Notes: generated from the sequence alone by a model not told the origin. A DNA stretch of 64,000 nt from UMGS1590 sp900552455 (GCA_963931105.1 OZ007004.1:2569208-2633207), one strand, 5' to 3'. Counted from the first letter of the stretch, positions 1-8,461 are shown. Numbers and translations are program-made.

Positions 1-1584
1 TTCCATGTACTGTGATAGATGCGTAAATCCTTCTTCTGTAAATGGAACGATAAAATCTTCATCACGGCGACCGTTATATTCAAATGTGCAATATAGTCTT
101 TCAAATGGTATTATCTCGTTTACTCCGCTTACTTGAGATACCTCCTGCATAAAAGTATCATTAAGCGGATTGTTGACTTGTACTCCTGCATATCCCAGCT
201 CATTTACCTGTGCAGCATTTTCGGATAAATAAACTCGGACTTCTCCATACTCCATGATCCCGTTTCGAGCGTATGCCTCCTGATTGAAAGAAGCCAAAAA
301 GGTAGCGCCGACCATAAAGATTGTGCCACTGATCGCCAGAGAGAATGAAGTCATTAGAAACTTTTTCCTATTGCGTGAGGTGTTCATTATTGCCAGTGAA
401 AAAGGTGTGATTTTTCTGGACAAGTGCATAGACGGCTTGCAATTCTGTAATGATCCGTTTGTCCTATACGCCTCAATAGGAGATACTTTCCCTGCAATTT
501 TAGCAGGCTTACTGATGGAGTATAAAACGGCGATGTACTCCACCAAAATAATCAGACCACCCCAAATGAGAAGGTTCATCCATGACCATCCCTCGGCGTT
601 GAGAAGCCCTGCAAAAATTGAGCCAATGACTACCCCCAATGGTGCGCCTATGCAAAAAAGTAAAGTTCCCTCTCGTTTTACGATCCGTTTTATCTGTTTG
701 CCAGTAGTCCCGATTGTTCTCAACTGCCCAAAGAATTGAATACGGTTAATAATAGAGATATAGAAAATACTGTATATCACGATCACACCGGCAAACAATA
801 CTACAAGCCCGATACAAAGAGCAATCAGCATATTTTTCGGATTAAAGGTCAAGGATTGGACAAAAGCACTGTTTTCTCCGATGCTTGGACGGTCAATGTT
901 ACAATCGGCTCCGATTGCATGAATGGTATTGAGAAATTCATCTGCGGTCATACTTTTGGCGTCCTTTATTTGTGCGGCAGCTACAAATAAAGTATCTTTC
1001 AACTGACTTCCCCGTTCTGCATACTGTTCAGAGAAATAGATGGGGTACACATCAGAAGTGGAGCCGGTATCTGTAAGGCCAGAAAGCACAAAAGACTCTT
1101 GTGTCCCGTCATAAAAAGAAAAGGAAATTGTATCGCCAACTTTTAGATTTTCACCAATCCGATCTAAGTAAGAAACATCAACAGCAACCTCATTTTCGGC
1201 CATAGGGTATTGTCCTTCTGAAATTTCAGCACTTTGAATTTTCCCTTCGGATTGTTCAATATACATCGGCCAGATCACATAATTTTCTATTTCAGAACGC
1301 TTGCCGTATTTTGTTACCCTCATTTCTGAAATCCGACTGTCCTGCCGGAGCGTGTCACATTGCTGCTCTGTAATATCATAAAAAAATACCTGCTGCAAAT
1401 TTTCCAACTGCCGACTATTTGCAGTCTGCATAGAGGCAATATACAGAGCCAACCCGGACATCAATGCAACGGAAAGTAAAATCGTCAGGACAATCAAGAT
1501 ATTTCTCATTTTTCCAGCCTTTAAGCTGTTTTTTGCCAGCTTCTTTGTAATGGCACTGGTATCATTCTCAAAAGGCCATGTCAT
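1..1584 (-). CDS. ABC transporter permease, FtsX/MacB type (3' end outside window)
   Basis: Reading the minus strand from ATG at 1584 gives 528 codons with no stop, so the protein runs off the left edge. Hydrophobic segments lie near residues 27-49, 251-270, 306-328, 335-355 and 413-431. Long soluble loops separate them, as in FtsX-domain permeases that move peptides or lipids out of the membrane. A GGAGGTGG ribosome site precedes the ATG, and only 14 nt separate it from the upstream ATPase stop, so the two form one transporter. The nearby two-component genes suggest antimicrobial-peptide sensing or resistance, as in Bce-like systems. The substrate cannot be read from the sequence. It could also be a lantibiotic immunity or lipoprotein exporter. 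Confidence 0.85.
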   Translation of the reverse strand, partial: MTWPFENDTSAITKKLAKNSLKAGKMRNILIVLTILLSVALMSGLALYIASMQTANSRQLENLQQVFFYDITEQQCDTLRQDSRISEMRVTKYGKRSEIENYVIWPMYIEQSEGKIQSAEISEGQYPMAENEVAVDVSYLDRIGENLKVGDTISFSFYDGTQESFVLSGLTDTGSTSDVYPIYFSEQYAERGSQLKDTLFVAAAQIKDAKSMTADEFLNTIHAIGADCNIDRPSIGENSAFVQSLTFNPKNMLIALCIGLVVLFAGVIVIYSIFYISIINRIQFFGQLRTIGTTGKQIKRIVKREGTLLFCIGAPLGVVIGSIFAGLLNAEGWSWMNLLIWGGLIILVEYIAVLYSISKPAKIAGKVSPIEAYRTNGSLQNCKPSMHLSRKITPFSLAIMNTSRNRKKFLMTSFSLAISGTIFMVGATFLASFNQEAYARNGIMEYGEVRVYLSENAAQVNELGYAGVQVNNPLNDTFMQEVSQVSGVNEIIPFERLYCTFEYNGRRDEDFIVPFTEEGFTHLSQYME

Positions 1585-1598
1585 AGTCTGCCACCTCC

Positions 1599-2264
1599 TC
1601 ATTCTACGATCTTGCCATCCTCAATGCGGACAATCCGATCTGCAAGACGGGCAATATCGTTATTATGGGTAATCATAACTACGGTTTGCCGGAACTCCGT
1701 ACTGGTGCGTTTGATAAGCCCCAGCACCTCGGCACTGGTCTTGCTGTCAAGATTACCAGTCGGCTCGTCGGCCAGTACAATAGCCGGTTTGGTAATCAGG
1801 GCGCGGGCAATCGCCACACGCTGCTGCTGGCCGCCGGAAAGATTGTTCGGCATATTTTTCAGTTTATCTTCCAACCCCAGCAGGTGAACAATCTCGTTCA
1901 AAAATTTCTGATCCACGGTATCCCCGTCCAGTTCCACAGGCAGGACGATATTCTCATACACATTCAGAATGGAAACAAGGTTATAGTTCTGGAAGATAAA
2001 GCCGATATTGCGGCGGCGGAAGATGGTGAGCTGTTCGTCATTCTTTTTTGCCAAATCGTCACCGCGAACAATGACGGTTCCACTGGTGGGCGTGTCCAGT
2101 CCGCCCATCATGTGAAGCAGAGTAGACTTTCCACTGCCGGAGGTTCCGACAACAGTCACAAATTCGCCGTCCTCCACAGAAAAGTTTACGCCGTCAAGGG
2201 CGCGGGTAATATTCGGTTCTGTACCGTAATATTTTTTCAAATCAATCGTCTGCAAAATACTCAT
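1599..2264 (-). CDS. ABC transporter ATPase (LolD/MacB/BceA-like)
   Basis: This 221-aa ATPase has Walker A GTSGSGKST near residue 40, signature LSGGQ, Walker B VLADEPTG and the switch histidine in MITHNN. I chose the ATG at 2264 because GGAAGGAG lies about 8 nt upstream; the longer reading frame to 2312 would run through the promoter/operator. It powers the FtsX permease encoded 14 nt downstream. The promoter ahead of it carries the same 25-bp operator as the two-component operon, so the response regulator probably controls it. Family membership is clear; the exported compound is unknown. Confidence 0.93.
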   Translation of the reverse strand: MSILQTIDLKKYYGTEPNITRALDGVNFSVEDGEFVTVVGTSGSGKSTLLHMMGGLDTPTSGTVIVRGDDLAKKNDEQLTIFRRRNIGFIFQNYNLVSILNVYENIVLPVELDGDTVDQKFLNEIVHLLGLEDKLKNMPNNLSGGQQQRVAIARALITKPAIVLADEPTGNLDSKTSAEVLGLIKRTSTEFRQTVVMITHNNDIARLADRIVRIEDGKIVE

Positions 2265-2298
2265 ATTCAAAACTCCTTCCTGCCTATTTGATAAGAGT

Positions 2299-2335
2299 AT
2301 TGTAACCCCCAAATGTCCGGGAAATGTTACAACGG
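2299..2335 (-). promoter_or_regulatory. Response-regulator-type operator and -10 box upstream of the ABC operon
   Basis: On the minus strand two ACATTT half-sites lie 11 bp apart (one helical turn), six bases before a TACAAT -10 box at 2299-2304. The 25-bp element at 2311-2335 matches 23 of 25 positions of 4193-4217, which sits at the same distance from the -10 of the two-component operon. Tandem half-sites about 11 bp apart are typical of OmpR-family regulators. Binding by the adjacent regulator is inferred. Confidence 0.6.
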
Positions 2336-2363
2336 CCAGAAAAATTCAATGAAAATGGGGGCG

Positions 2364-2387
2364 AAATGTTACAACACTCGGACATTT
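2364..2387. promoter_or_regulatory. Second, rearranged copy of the operator half-sites
   Basis: AAATGTTACAAC (2364-2375) and GGACATTT (2380-2387) are the same two blocks as in the operator at 2311-2335, rearranged so that they face each other. The site lies in the 167-bp gap between the histidine kinase stop and the ATPase start. It could be an auxiliary regulator site. Confidence 0.4.
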
Positions 2388-2431
2388 CAAAAATTTACGG
2401 CGAGCAGCCGGAAATGGCCGTCCGCCGTGTC

Positions 2432-3463
2432 TTATTTTATAGGTAGCATGATAGAAAATTCAGAACCTTTTTTCGGCTCTGAAACAACTTTGATATAGCC
2501 GCCCTGTCGCGTTACGATCTCACGGGCCAGATAGAGGCCAATTCCTACGCCCTGCTGGTCGTGTACTTCTTCTTCCCGGTAGAATCGCCGGAAAATAGCT
2601 GCCTGATTGCTTTCAGAAATGCCTTTGCCAGTATCGCTTACTTTCACTTCCACATACATTTCCCACGGAATGACTGTCACAGAAATTTTTCCTCCGGCTG
2701 GGGTGTACTTTACTGCATTGTCCAGCAGATTAAACAAAGCTTCGGCTGTCCACTTGCTGTCATGGGAGAGGATTAGATCATCCGGGCAAGCTACTGATAC
2801 GGAAATCTCTTTTTTCTCTGCCCCATAGACAATCCCACTCATGGCCTGTGCCACAGTATCAAAAAGGCGTCTCGGTTTCTTCTCCAACTGAATGACACCT
2901 GTTTCCAGACGAGAGGTTTTTACAAGGGCCTGAAAAAGAAAATCCAGCTTATCCGTTTGGGTGCGGATGCCCCGGATAAAGTCGGTTCGTTCCGTTTCGG
3001 CCACAGGCTTTTCAAGCAGCGTGTCCGCAGCCATTTTCAAATTACTGACCGGCGTTTTCACCTGATGGGAAATATCTGAAATGAGAGATTGAAGCTCTTG
3101 GCGTTCTTCGTCCACCTTGCGCCGGTTCTCCTGCATGATCTGGTAGAGGCGGGAAAGCCGGTGACTGATACGGGCCAGCATGGTTTCACTGTCCTCCGGG
3201 TGCAAGGGGGTTTCGTCCCCCTCAATCATGTGGTCGAGGATTTGGCACAAGTAGGAAGTAAACGAGGACAGGCGTTTTCCAAATATCTGCATCAGCAGAA
3301 AAAGCCAAAACATCGCACATAGCAGCATTACACCCCCTGCCAGCAATATCGCCGTCTGTTTGGTGATAAGGAACAGGGAAAGGGTAATAACAACCATCGA
3401 AAGGAACAATCCGGCCACAACCCAGCCAAACAGACGCTTGACGGAAAGGTTTTTGAATGTCAT
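2432..3463 (-). CDS. Sensor histidine kinase, intramembrane-sensing type
   Basis: The 343-aa kinase begins with two membrane helices (about residues 10-60) joined by almost no extracytoplasmic loop, as in BceS-like kinases that sense through their partner transporter. HisKA follows with phospho-acceptor His in SDISHQVKTPV. The ATPase domain shows N-box DNAVKYTP, G1 DTGKGIS and G2 GVGIGLYLAREI. Start ATG 3463 overlaps the response-regulator stop as ATGA and has a GGGAGGCGAG ribosome site. The encoded partner is the regulator at 3460-4152, and the shared operator ties both to the ABC exporter. Confidence 0.93.
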   Translation of the reverse strand: MTFKNLSVKRLFGWVVAGLFLSMVVITLSLFLITKQTAILLAGGVMLLCAMFWLFLLMQIFGKRLSSFTSYLCQILDHMIEGDETPLHPEDSETMLARISHRLSRLYQIMQENRRKVDEERQELQSLISDISHQVKTPVSNLKMAADTLLEKPVAETERTDFIRGIRTQTDKLDFLFQALVKTSRLETGVIQLEKKPRRLFDTVAQAMSGIVYGAEKKEISVSVACPDDLILSHDSKWTAEALFNLLDNAVKYTPAGGKISVTVIPWEMYVEVKVSDTGKGISESNQAAIFRRFYREEEVHDQQGVGIGLYLAREIVTRQGGYIKVVSEPKKGSEFSIMLPIK

Positions 3464-4152
3464 TTTTTCTCGCCTCCCGTCCACTGATACCCCATGCCGT
3501 AAATCGTCTTGATATAGGGCGCGCCTCCGTCTGCTTCAATCTTGCTACGAATCCGGCTGATAGAAGTTGTTAATGTGTGTTCATCCACAAAACGCTCGTC
3601 TACATCCCACAGTTTTTCCAAAAGGTGCTGGCGGGTAAGTACCTGCTTTGGGTTTTTGCGGAACAGGTTCAACATCTTAAATTCCATTGGTGATAGGGAC
3701 AGTGCCTTGCCGTTTAAGGTAGCAGTCTGCTCGGAAAAATCTAAAAACAGACGCCCATCGTCATAAATATCTTTTGCGGGCTTCTGGTGTTCCAACATGG
3801 CGAACATGGCTTTGATTTTCCGCTGCAAGGCCCCAATCACAAAAGGTTTTGTAATATAATCCACCGCGCCTACCTCATAGCCCCGTATCTGGTCGCTCTC
3901 CTGATCGTTGGCGGTCAGAAAGATTACAATGGTGTCCGGGTGTTCCGGCTTTATCAGTTTGCACAGTTCAAATCCGTTCCCGTCCGTTAGGTTGATGTCC
4001 AAAAGTACCAGATCAAATTCCCGCTGATGAATGGCATTGGCTGCGGTTCTGGCATTTAGGGCAGAAGTCACGCCGTAACCGTCTGCGGTCAGGTTATAGG
4101 CTAACATCTTATTCAAAAAACTGTCATCCTCGACAATTAGAATCTGCTTCAT
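3460..4152 (-). CDS. OmpR-family response regulator
   Basis: A receiver domain begins MKQILIVEDD with the phospho-acceptor Asp in LLDINLTDGNG and the conserved Lys in ITKPF. It is followed by a winged-helix domain (PMEFKMLNLF...GMGYQW), 230 aa in total and normal for the family. The longer reading frame to 4392 is rejected because GAAGGAAG precedes the ATG at 4152 and the extension has no family similarity. The stop overlaps the kinase start. It probably binds the 25-bp element that lies upstream of its own gene and of the ABC operon, giving autoregulation plus exporter induction. Confidence 0.95.
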   Translation of the reverse strand: MKQILIVEDDSFLNKMLAYNLTADGYGVTSALNARTAANAIHQREFDLVLLDINLTDGNGFELCKLIKPEHPDTIVIFLTANDQESDQIRGYEVGAVDYITKPFVIGALQRKIKAMFAMLEHQKPAKDIYDDGRLFLDFSEQTATLNGKALSLSPMEFKMLNLFRKNPKQVLTRQHLLEKLWDVDERFVDEHTLTTSISRIRSKIEADGGAPYIKTIYGMGYQWTGGEKK

Positions 4153-4170
4153 ATCGTCACTTCCTTCGCT

Positions 4171-4217
4171 TTTTGCAGATAGTATAACAGGCAAATGTCC
4201 GCGAAATGTTACAGCGG
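4171..4217 (-). promoter_or_regulatory. Promoter and operator of the two-component operon
   Basis: The element at 4193-4217 differs from 2311-2335 at two of 25 positions. It ends six bases before a TATACT -10 box on the minus strand, the same geometry as at the ABC operon. Half-sites ACATTT repeat with an 11-bp period. This suggests autoregulation by the response regulator. Confidence 0.6.
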
Positions 4218-4490
4218 ATATTTTTTCTTGTATTTGATTATATGAGAACAGGGAAGCTAAAACAAGGCTGGAATTATGAATAATAGAGTGCAGGCGCAGG
4301 TCGTCTTGATACTCGGAAACCATGATCCTAAGCCCTGTCATCGACAGCCATTCTTTCTGAAAATGGAATAAGGAAAGCAGGAAACCTTTCAAGATTTCCT
4401 GCTGGGCGGTGCTGCCAGTAGATGGCTGGTATTCAGTTTGGAAATTCTCTTTAGGTCAGGTCGGTAGTAGACAGTCCAATAAAATGGAGA
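4218..4490. other. Intergenic stretch with no convincing gene
   Basis: Apart from the promoter at 4171-4217, the 338 bp between the response regulator and the 62-aa ORF show no reading frame with a ribosome site. The in-frame extension of the regulator through 4392 resembles no family I recognise and may be remnant coding sequence. An inverted pair, aggaaagcaggaaacc / tttcctgct, lies near 4370-4410. Confidence 0.4.
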
Positions 4491-4679
4491 TTACTTTTTT
4501 CTCTTAAATGGAGCAATAAACAGCACAATCATTAGGCAAACATATACCCCATAAAGAATATATGTGATTTCATTGCTCCACGGAAAACTTGCCTGTGGGT
4601 TATTCAAGGCAATAAATATAAAAACAATCGCAATGACCAGCATAATGACAGCAATAATTCTTGAATACTTCTTGGCCAT
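4491..4679 (-). CDS. Small membrane protein, two helices, unknown function
   Basis: This 62-aa ORF has two membrane segments (about residues 8-25 and 38-56) and a basic tail ending FKRKK, so the topology is probably N-in/C-in. A GGGGAGGAAAG ribosome site sits at proper distance from ATG 4679. It follows the GntR-ABC operon in the same direction and may be its last gene. I do not recognise a family. Size, basic ends and linkage suggest an accessory or immunity peptide of the exporter, but that is inference. Confidence 0.65.
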   Translation of the reverse strand: MAKKYSRIIAVIMLVIAIVFIFIALNNPQASFPWSNEITYILYGVYVCLMIVLFIAPFKRKK

Positions 4680-4785
4680 ACTTTCCTCCCCATATTGATT
4701 TCCTCATTTTCGTCTTATCTAATTTTGCCGATCTTTTTATTCCCACAGATCGGGCAGCAGATAAACTCTGTTTTCTCCATACCCA

Positions 4786-4908
4786 TCATTTTTCATCCCG
4801 GTTTTTATCCTGTTTCTTTTTTTCCTCCCGATATTTGCGGATGAGCTTATTCCGAACCGGAATGCCAACACCAATCAGAAGCACTACTGCTAAAATCGTG
4901 AAATCCAT
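4786..4908 (-). CDS. 40-aa single-helix membrane peptide
   Basis: A short reading frame from ATG 4908 begins MDFTILAVVLLIGVGIP, a single membrane helix. It is followed by a strongly charged tail rich in Lys, Arg, Glu and Asp. A GAGGTGG ribosome site lies 5 nt upstream, and the gene starts 11 nt after the ABC-2 permease stop, which argues for real translation in the operon. No family is recognised. Tiny membrane proteins often sit at the end of YtrA-type ABC operons, where they may modulate the transporter. Confidence 0.6.
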   Translation of the reverse strand: MDFTILAVVLLIGVGIPVRNKLIRKYREEKKKQDKNRDEK

Positions 4909-4918
4909 ACTATCCACC

Positions 4919-5566
4919 TCACATTTCTTTATTTTTCATAATCTGGACAGAGAACCAGATCGACACAGCATACATAACAACCACCAGCGTAATCGCAAGG
5001 GCGAGAAGCAGTATAGGTGAACTCGCAATCGCATTGATAATGGGGTTATCAGCAGGCAGTTTAGGAAGAAGAAACAAAGTCACCAAAAAACCTGCTACCG
5101 GAATATACATAAATACCCGGCCTTTGATAGAGCCAAATTTATAATATCCGGGAATTTGAAACACCGTATAAAGCGCAAACAAGAACAGGCCGCCAATGGC
5201 CGCGCTGATAATGTCAAACGGTTCAACGGTTTCTCCCAATGCCCGTAATACAATCGGATGTGTGATAAGAGACACCACCAAAGCGATAACTCCAAGCACA
5301 ACAACAAAAAGATATCGTCCCATTACCATTTCGCTTTTCTTTACAGGCAAAATACCATATAGACGCTCCATGCTATTTTTTTCTGTGACGGAGAATGTGT
5401 AGCCGGTTGTCATGGCTATAAAACACATAGCGAAAGAAACACCCGTCAGTATAGAGCGGTTGATGGCCGCAAAAGCGATAGGGAGAAGCATAGTAAAACC
5501 AATCACTTTGACATACGGTTTTACAAGGGAAAAATCCAGTCTTGTAGCTTTCAATATATTACTCAT
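4919..5566 (-). CDS. ABC-2 type transporter permease
   Basis: The 215-aa protein from ATG 5566 has about six membrane helices, for example IGFTMLLPIAFAAI, YLFVVVLGVIALVVSLI and ILLLALAITLVVVMYAVSI. It resembles ABC-2 permeases that work with a GntR-controlled ATPase. The ATG overlaps the ATPase stop by 8 nt, which implies translational coupling. The long upstream extension to 5959 is an out-of-frame shadow of the ATPase gene. It probably exports or senses a peptide; substrate unknown. Confidence 0.88.
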   Translation of the reverse strand: MSNILKATRLDFSLVKPYVKVIGFTMLLPIAFAAINRSILTGVSFAMCFIAMTTGYTFSVTEKNSMERLYGILPVKKSEMVMGRYLFVVVLGVIALVVSLITHPIVLRALGETVEPFDIISAAIGGLFLFALYTVFQIPGYYKFGSIKGRVFMYIPVAGFLVTLFLLPKLPADNPIINAIASSPILLLALAITLVVVMYAVSIWFSVQIMKNKEM

Positions 5567-6419
5567 AATCCTCACCTTTCTTGCTTGTAAACACAACGAT
5601 TTCGTCAATGGTAGCCGGTTCAATGTCCAATGCAGTAAATGAGCCAATATCCTCGGTTTTGACCAGAGCTTCAAAGCCAGTCGGGAAAGTACGAACACCA
5701 ACCGCCTTCGCTTGTAGATCAGCGGAAAGTTCATCCATACCACCCTTAACGATGCGGAACATATCAACAAATTCATCCTTGCTGCCGGTGAAAAAAAGTT
5801 CCCCATAACTGATGTATGTGATATAATCAGCGGCTCGTTCCAAATCGCCAGTAATATGGGTGGAAAACAAAACGCTGTGTTCTCCGTCCTCAATGTATTC
5901 CGAAAGGATCTGAAGCAATTCATCTCTGGAAACTGGATCAAGGCCGCTGGTAGGTTCATCCAAAATCAGCAGCTTTGCGTCATAGGAGAACGCACAAGCC
6001 AGCATCAACTTCATCTGCATACCTTTTGAAAGTTCTTTGACCTTTTTGGTCGGAGCGATATGAAATTTCCGGAGCATTTCACTAAAACGCTCCGTGTTCC
6101 AGTTGGGATAGAAAACAGAGATGGATTTTTCTACCTCAGAAACTTTCCAATCATCACTGAAATAGTTTGTATCAAACACAACGCCAAGCTCTGCCTTTGC
6201 CTTCTGTTCATCGGCGATATTGTCTAAGCCCATGATTTTGATTTCTCCGCCGTTGCGTTTGAGCATATTCAGAATGAGCTTAATTGTAGTTGTTTTGCCG
6301 GAACCGTTCGGCCCGATCAGCCCCATGATATAGCCTTTGGGGAGCGTAAAAGTAATGTTGTGAAGCTGAAAACTGTCGAAAGATTTTGACAGATTTTTTA
6401 CTTCCAAATAATTAGTCAT
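5559..6419 (-). CDS. ABC transporter ATPase (YtrB/CcmA-like)
   Basis: This 286-aa ATPase carries Walker A LIGPNGSGKTTT near residue 35, signature LSKGMQ, Walker B LLILDEPTSGLD and the switch His in FSTHITGD. The C-terminal 70 residues form a small accessory domain common in drug and antibiotic exporters. It overlaps the GntR gene by 8 nt upstream and the permease gene by 8 nt downstream, so the three form one coupled operon. It energises the ABC-2 permease. Confidence 0.94.
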   Translation of the reverse strand: MTNYLEVKNLSKSFDSFQLHNITFTLPKGYIMGLIGPNGSGKTTTIKLILNMLKRNGGEIKIMGLDNIADEQKAKAELGVVFDTNYFSDDWKVSEVEKSISVFYPNWNTERFSEMLRKFHIAPTKKVKELSKGMQMKLMLACAFSYDAKLLILDEPTSGLDPVSRDELLQILSEYIEDGEHSVLFSTHITGDLERAADYITYISYGELFFTGSKDEFVDMFRIVKGGMDELSADLQAKAVGVRTFPTGFEALVKTEDIGSFTALDIEPATIDEIVVFTSKKGEDYE

Positions 6420-6795
6420 CTGTATTCGCCTCCAATAAAATATCTAAAAGATGATGTAGTTCCTCATTAGATAGGTTAGCAATTTTTGCTGCTTTTATAG
6501 CTTCTGTTAAGCCATTTTCCACTTTGCGGATTAACTGCTCCTTCATAAGTTCGGAGCCGCTGCCAAGTACAAAACAACCGCGGCCCTGAACATTCTTGAC
6601 AAACCCTTCCTGTTCCAGTTCCGTATAGGCCCTTGTAACTGTCAGAACACTGATTTTTAAGTCCTTTGCCAAAGTTCGGAGAGAAGGCAAGGCTTCTTCC
6701 TCTTTTAGTTCTCCTGACAGGATAGCGGCTTTGACCTGCTGTTTAATTTGCTCGTAAATAGGTACGCCTGATACATTTGAAATAATTAGCTTCAA
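6412..6795 (-). CDS. GntR-family transcriptional regulator, YtrA subfamily
   Basis: The 127-aa protein has an N-terminal winged helix with VPIYEQIKQQVKAAILSGEL and SLRTLAKDLKISVLTVTRAY, then a short two-helix tail. That is the compact YtrA layout, which lacks a large ligand domain. The start is TTG at 6795: the nearby ATG at 6800 meets a stop after two codons, and GTGAGG lies just upstream of the TTG. It heads the ABC operon and probably represses it through the inverted repeat at 6821-6844. Such regulators typically respond to cell-wall antibiotics. Confidence 0.92.
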   Translation of the reverse strand: MKLIISNVSGVPIYEQIKQQVKAAILSGELKEEEALPSLRTLAKDLKISVLTVTRAYTELEQEGFVKNVQGRGCFVLGSGSELMKEQLIRKVENGLTEAIKAAKIANLSNEELHHLLDILLEANTDD

Positions 6796-6820
6796 TCCAT
6801 CCTCACCCCTCCTGTTTCAA

Positions 6821-6844
6821 CTGTTATGCTTTTATGTATAACAG
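6821..6844. promoter_or_regulatory. Inverted-repeat operator upstream of the GntR-ABC operon
   Basis: CTGTTAT and ATAACAG arms (7 bp perfect, 8 of 9 when extended) flank a 10-bp centre 26 bp before the TTG start. A further GTTATAC copy follows towards 6851. Palindromes of this kind lie at YtrA-type promoters. Binding by the adjacent GntR protein is inferred. Confidence 0.55.
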
Positions 6845-6914
6845 TATAACACATAAGTCTATGAACAGCAAGAGCCATATAAACTCCGTTTTGCACCATT
6901 TTCGGAGGTGCCGC

Positions 6915-7016
6915 TAAATGGCAAGCAATGCCCCAGGATAGCCACGGCTCCCTGGCGCTGCTTGTTGAGGGATACCCCCAAGCCCCTTTGAACGCAGAAT
7001 TTCATTCTGCGGCTGC
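6915..7016 (-). other. Candidate oriT of ICE A (IncP-like nic core)
   Basis: The minus strand carries TATCCTG at 6934-6940. This matches seven positions of the IncP/VirD2 nic consensus YATCCTG|Y, although the base after the cut would be G instead of a pyrimidine. An imperfect GCCA...TGGC repeat lies just 5' of it and a perfect CGCAGAAT/ATTCTGCG hairpin (6993-7011) further on. The site is 110 bp beyond the relaxase stop. MobP relaxases act on such sites, but this oriT is a proposal. Confidence 0.35.
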
Positions 7017-7048
7017 GCGTTCTACAAACGCTTTTGACCATGACCAGC

Positions 7049-8461
7049 TCATCGCTGGCCGTGGCCTTTTTCCTTTTCGGCATCCTTTTCCGCCTCCATA
7101 TTTAGAATACGATCCACATTCGCCTTAGCCGTCAAAAGATCCCGCATTTCTTCGCGGGAGCGTCGGTATTCTCCATAGGCTTTTTTCTTTTCATCCAACA
7201 GCTGGGCGTACTCCGCTTGCAGGCTTTTGACGGTGGGCAGCTTCTTGACGCCCAGATCATCAAAGGCGTTTTTGGCGGCCTGATGGAGCAGAATATCCGC
7301 CTCATGTTCTTCACGAAATTTCTTCGAGTAACCTGCCTTCCGGTAAGCCACATAGGTCTCACGGGTCTTGGCGTAATTGACAATGTGAGTACGCAGGACA
7401 GCAATTTCTGCCATGCGCTTTTCTGCCGCCTTGATTTTGGCAGATAGCTCGTTGTGGCGTGCTGTTGCTGCCTCCGCTTTTTCCTCCAGCACAGCATAGT
7501 TCAGAAGGTTATGTTCGGTCAGAAAATTCATGGTCTGCGCCATCTGTTTCAGGTTGAACACCTTGGCCCAGCGGGCATATCCGGCACCTTTTCCGTCCTG
7601 GAGTTTTGCCTGAATGTCTACCAGCAGATTGACCTTCGGTGGGGCGGCTTGCACAGCGGATTTTTTCCGAGGCGTATGCTCTTTCTGACCGGAGAGAACC
7701 GCTAGCAGATCGTCCAGAGTGTAGCCTTCACCCAGGCTGTCCAGCCGGGCCACTTTGTCCCAGCCGGGCAGCTTTAGCCGGTAAGATTTTCCACGCTTTG
7801 ATACCTCGCATCCATCATCACGAAGCAGCAGAAACAACGCATCCAGGTCGGCGGGTTTCTGCGCCAGCGCCTGGTCGATAGCCATGCGTAGCTGCTCCCG
7901 GTGGGAGGGCTTCGCCTGATCGCCCAGCCACTTGTTGTAGCTTTTCCCGTGAGGTTTTGGATTTTCCACGATAGACAATCCATTCTCGATGCAGATGGTA
8001 TCGCTCAGCCGCCGGACGGCCTTTGTGCTGCCCCAGAAGTTGCGGAACTTCCGATCATAGTCCAGAGTGACGGCACTCCATATTATATGATTGTGGACAT
8101 GAGCCTTGTCGATGTGGGTACAGACCACAAAAGCGTGTTTGCCCTTGGTGAACCGCTTGGCAAATTCAACGCCCAGCCGGTTGGCTTCTTCCGGGGTGAT
8201 CTCGCCCGGCATAAAAGATTGCCGCACATGATAGGCGATTACATCATCCTTACCCCGGACCCGGCCGGTGGCGGCGATGTACTGGCGTTTGGCCAGCAGA
8301 AACTCAGCGTCAGCGGTCCGACTGTCGCAGGCAAAGCCGGTAATGAACTTGCCGCCGTCTGTCTTTTGTGGATTTGCCACATAGTCAATGATGTCGCTGA
8401 TGGCACGGCTTTCCGTGCGGCCTTTGCCGACGTGCAGCGGCATGATGCGGGTCGTAGCCAT
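7049..8461 (-). CDS. MobP-family relaxase
   Basis: This 470-aa relaxase would nick oriT and stay bound to the 5' end of the transferred strand. The N-terminal domain shows the three-histidine metal motif HIDKAHVHNHI (about residues 120-130), preceded by VRQSFMPGEITPEEANRLG. The C-terminal half is charged and coiled-coil rich and ends in a Lys/Glu tail. Start ATG 8461 is preferred over 8467 because GGGAGG then lies 9 nt upstream. It forms a two-gene unit with the 160-aa ORF upstream, outside the long transfer operon. MobC at 10,724 is its likely relaxosome partner. Confidence 0.92.
   Translation of the reverse strand: MATTRIMPLHVGKGRTESRAISDIIDYVANPQKTDGGKFITGFACDSRTADAEFLLAKRQYIAATGRVRGKDDVIAYHVRQSFMPGEITPEEANRLGVEFAKRFTKGKHAFVVCTHIDKAHVHNHIIWSAVTLDYDRKFRNFWGSTKAVRRLSDTICIENGLSIVENPKPHGKSYNKWLGDQAKPSHREQLRMAIDQALAQKPADLDALFLLLRDDGCEVSKRGKSYRLKLPGWDKVARLDSLGEGYTLDDLLAVLSGQKEHTPRKKSAVQAAPPKVNLLVDIQAKLQDGKGAGYARWAKVFNLKQMAQTMNFLTEHNLLNYAVLEEKAEAATARHNELSAKIKAAEKRMAEIAVLRTHIVNYAKTRETYVAYRKAGYSKKFREEHEADILLHQAAKNAFDDLGVKKLPTVKSLQAEYAQLLDEKKKAYGEYRRSREEMRDLLTAKANVDRILNMEAEKDAEKEKGHGQR

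Noticed and set aside
1..4152. Vancomycin-type VanRS cluster
   Set aside because: The kinase has no outside sensor loop and no van ligase or dehydrogenase genes follow; the ABC genes fit a Bce-like system.
3460..4392. Longer form of the response regulator
   Set aside because: The extra 80 residues pass through the promoter and operator; the receiver domain starts at 4152 with a ribosome site.
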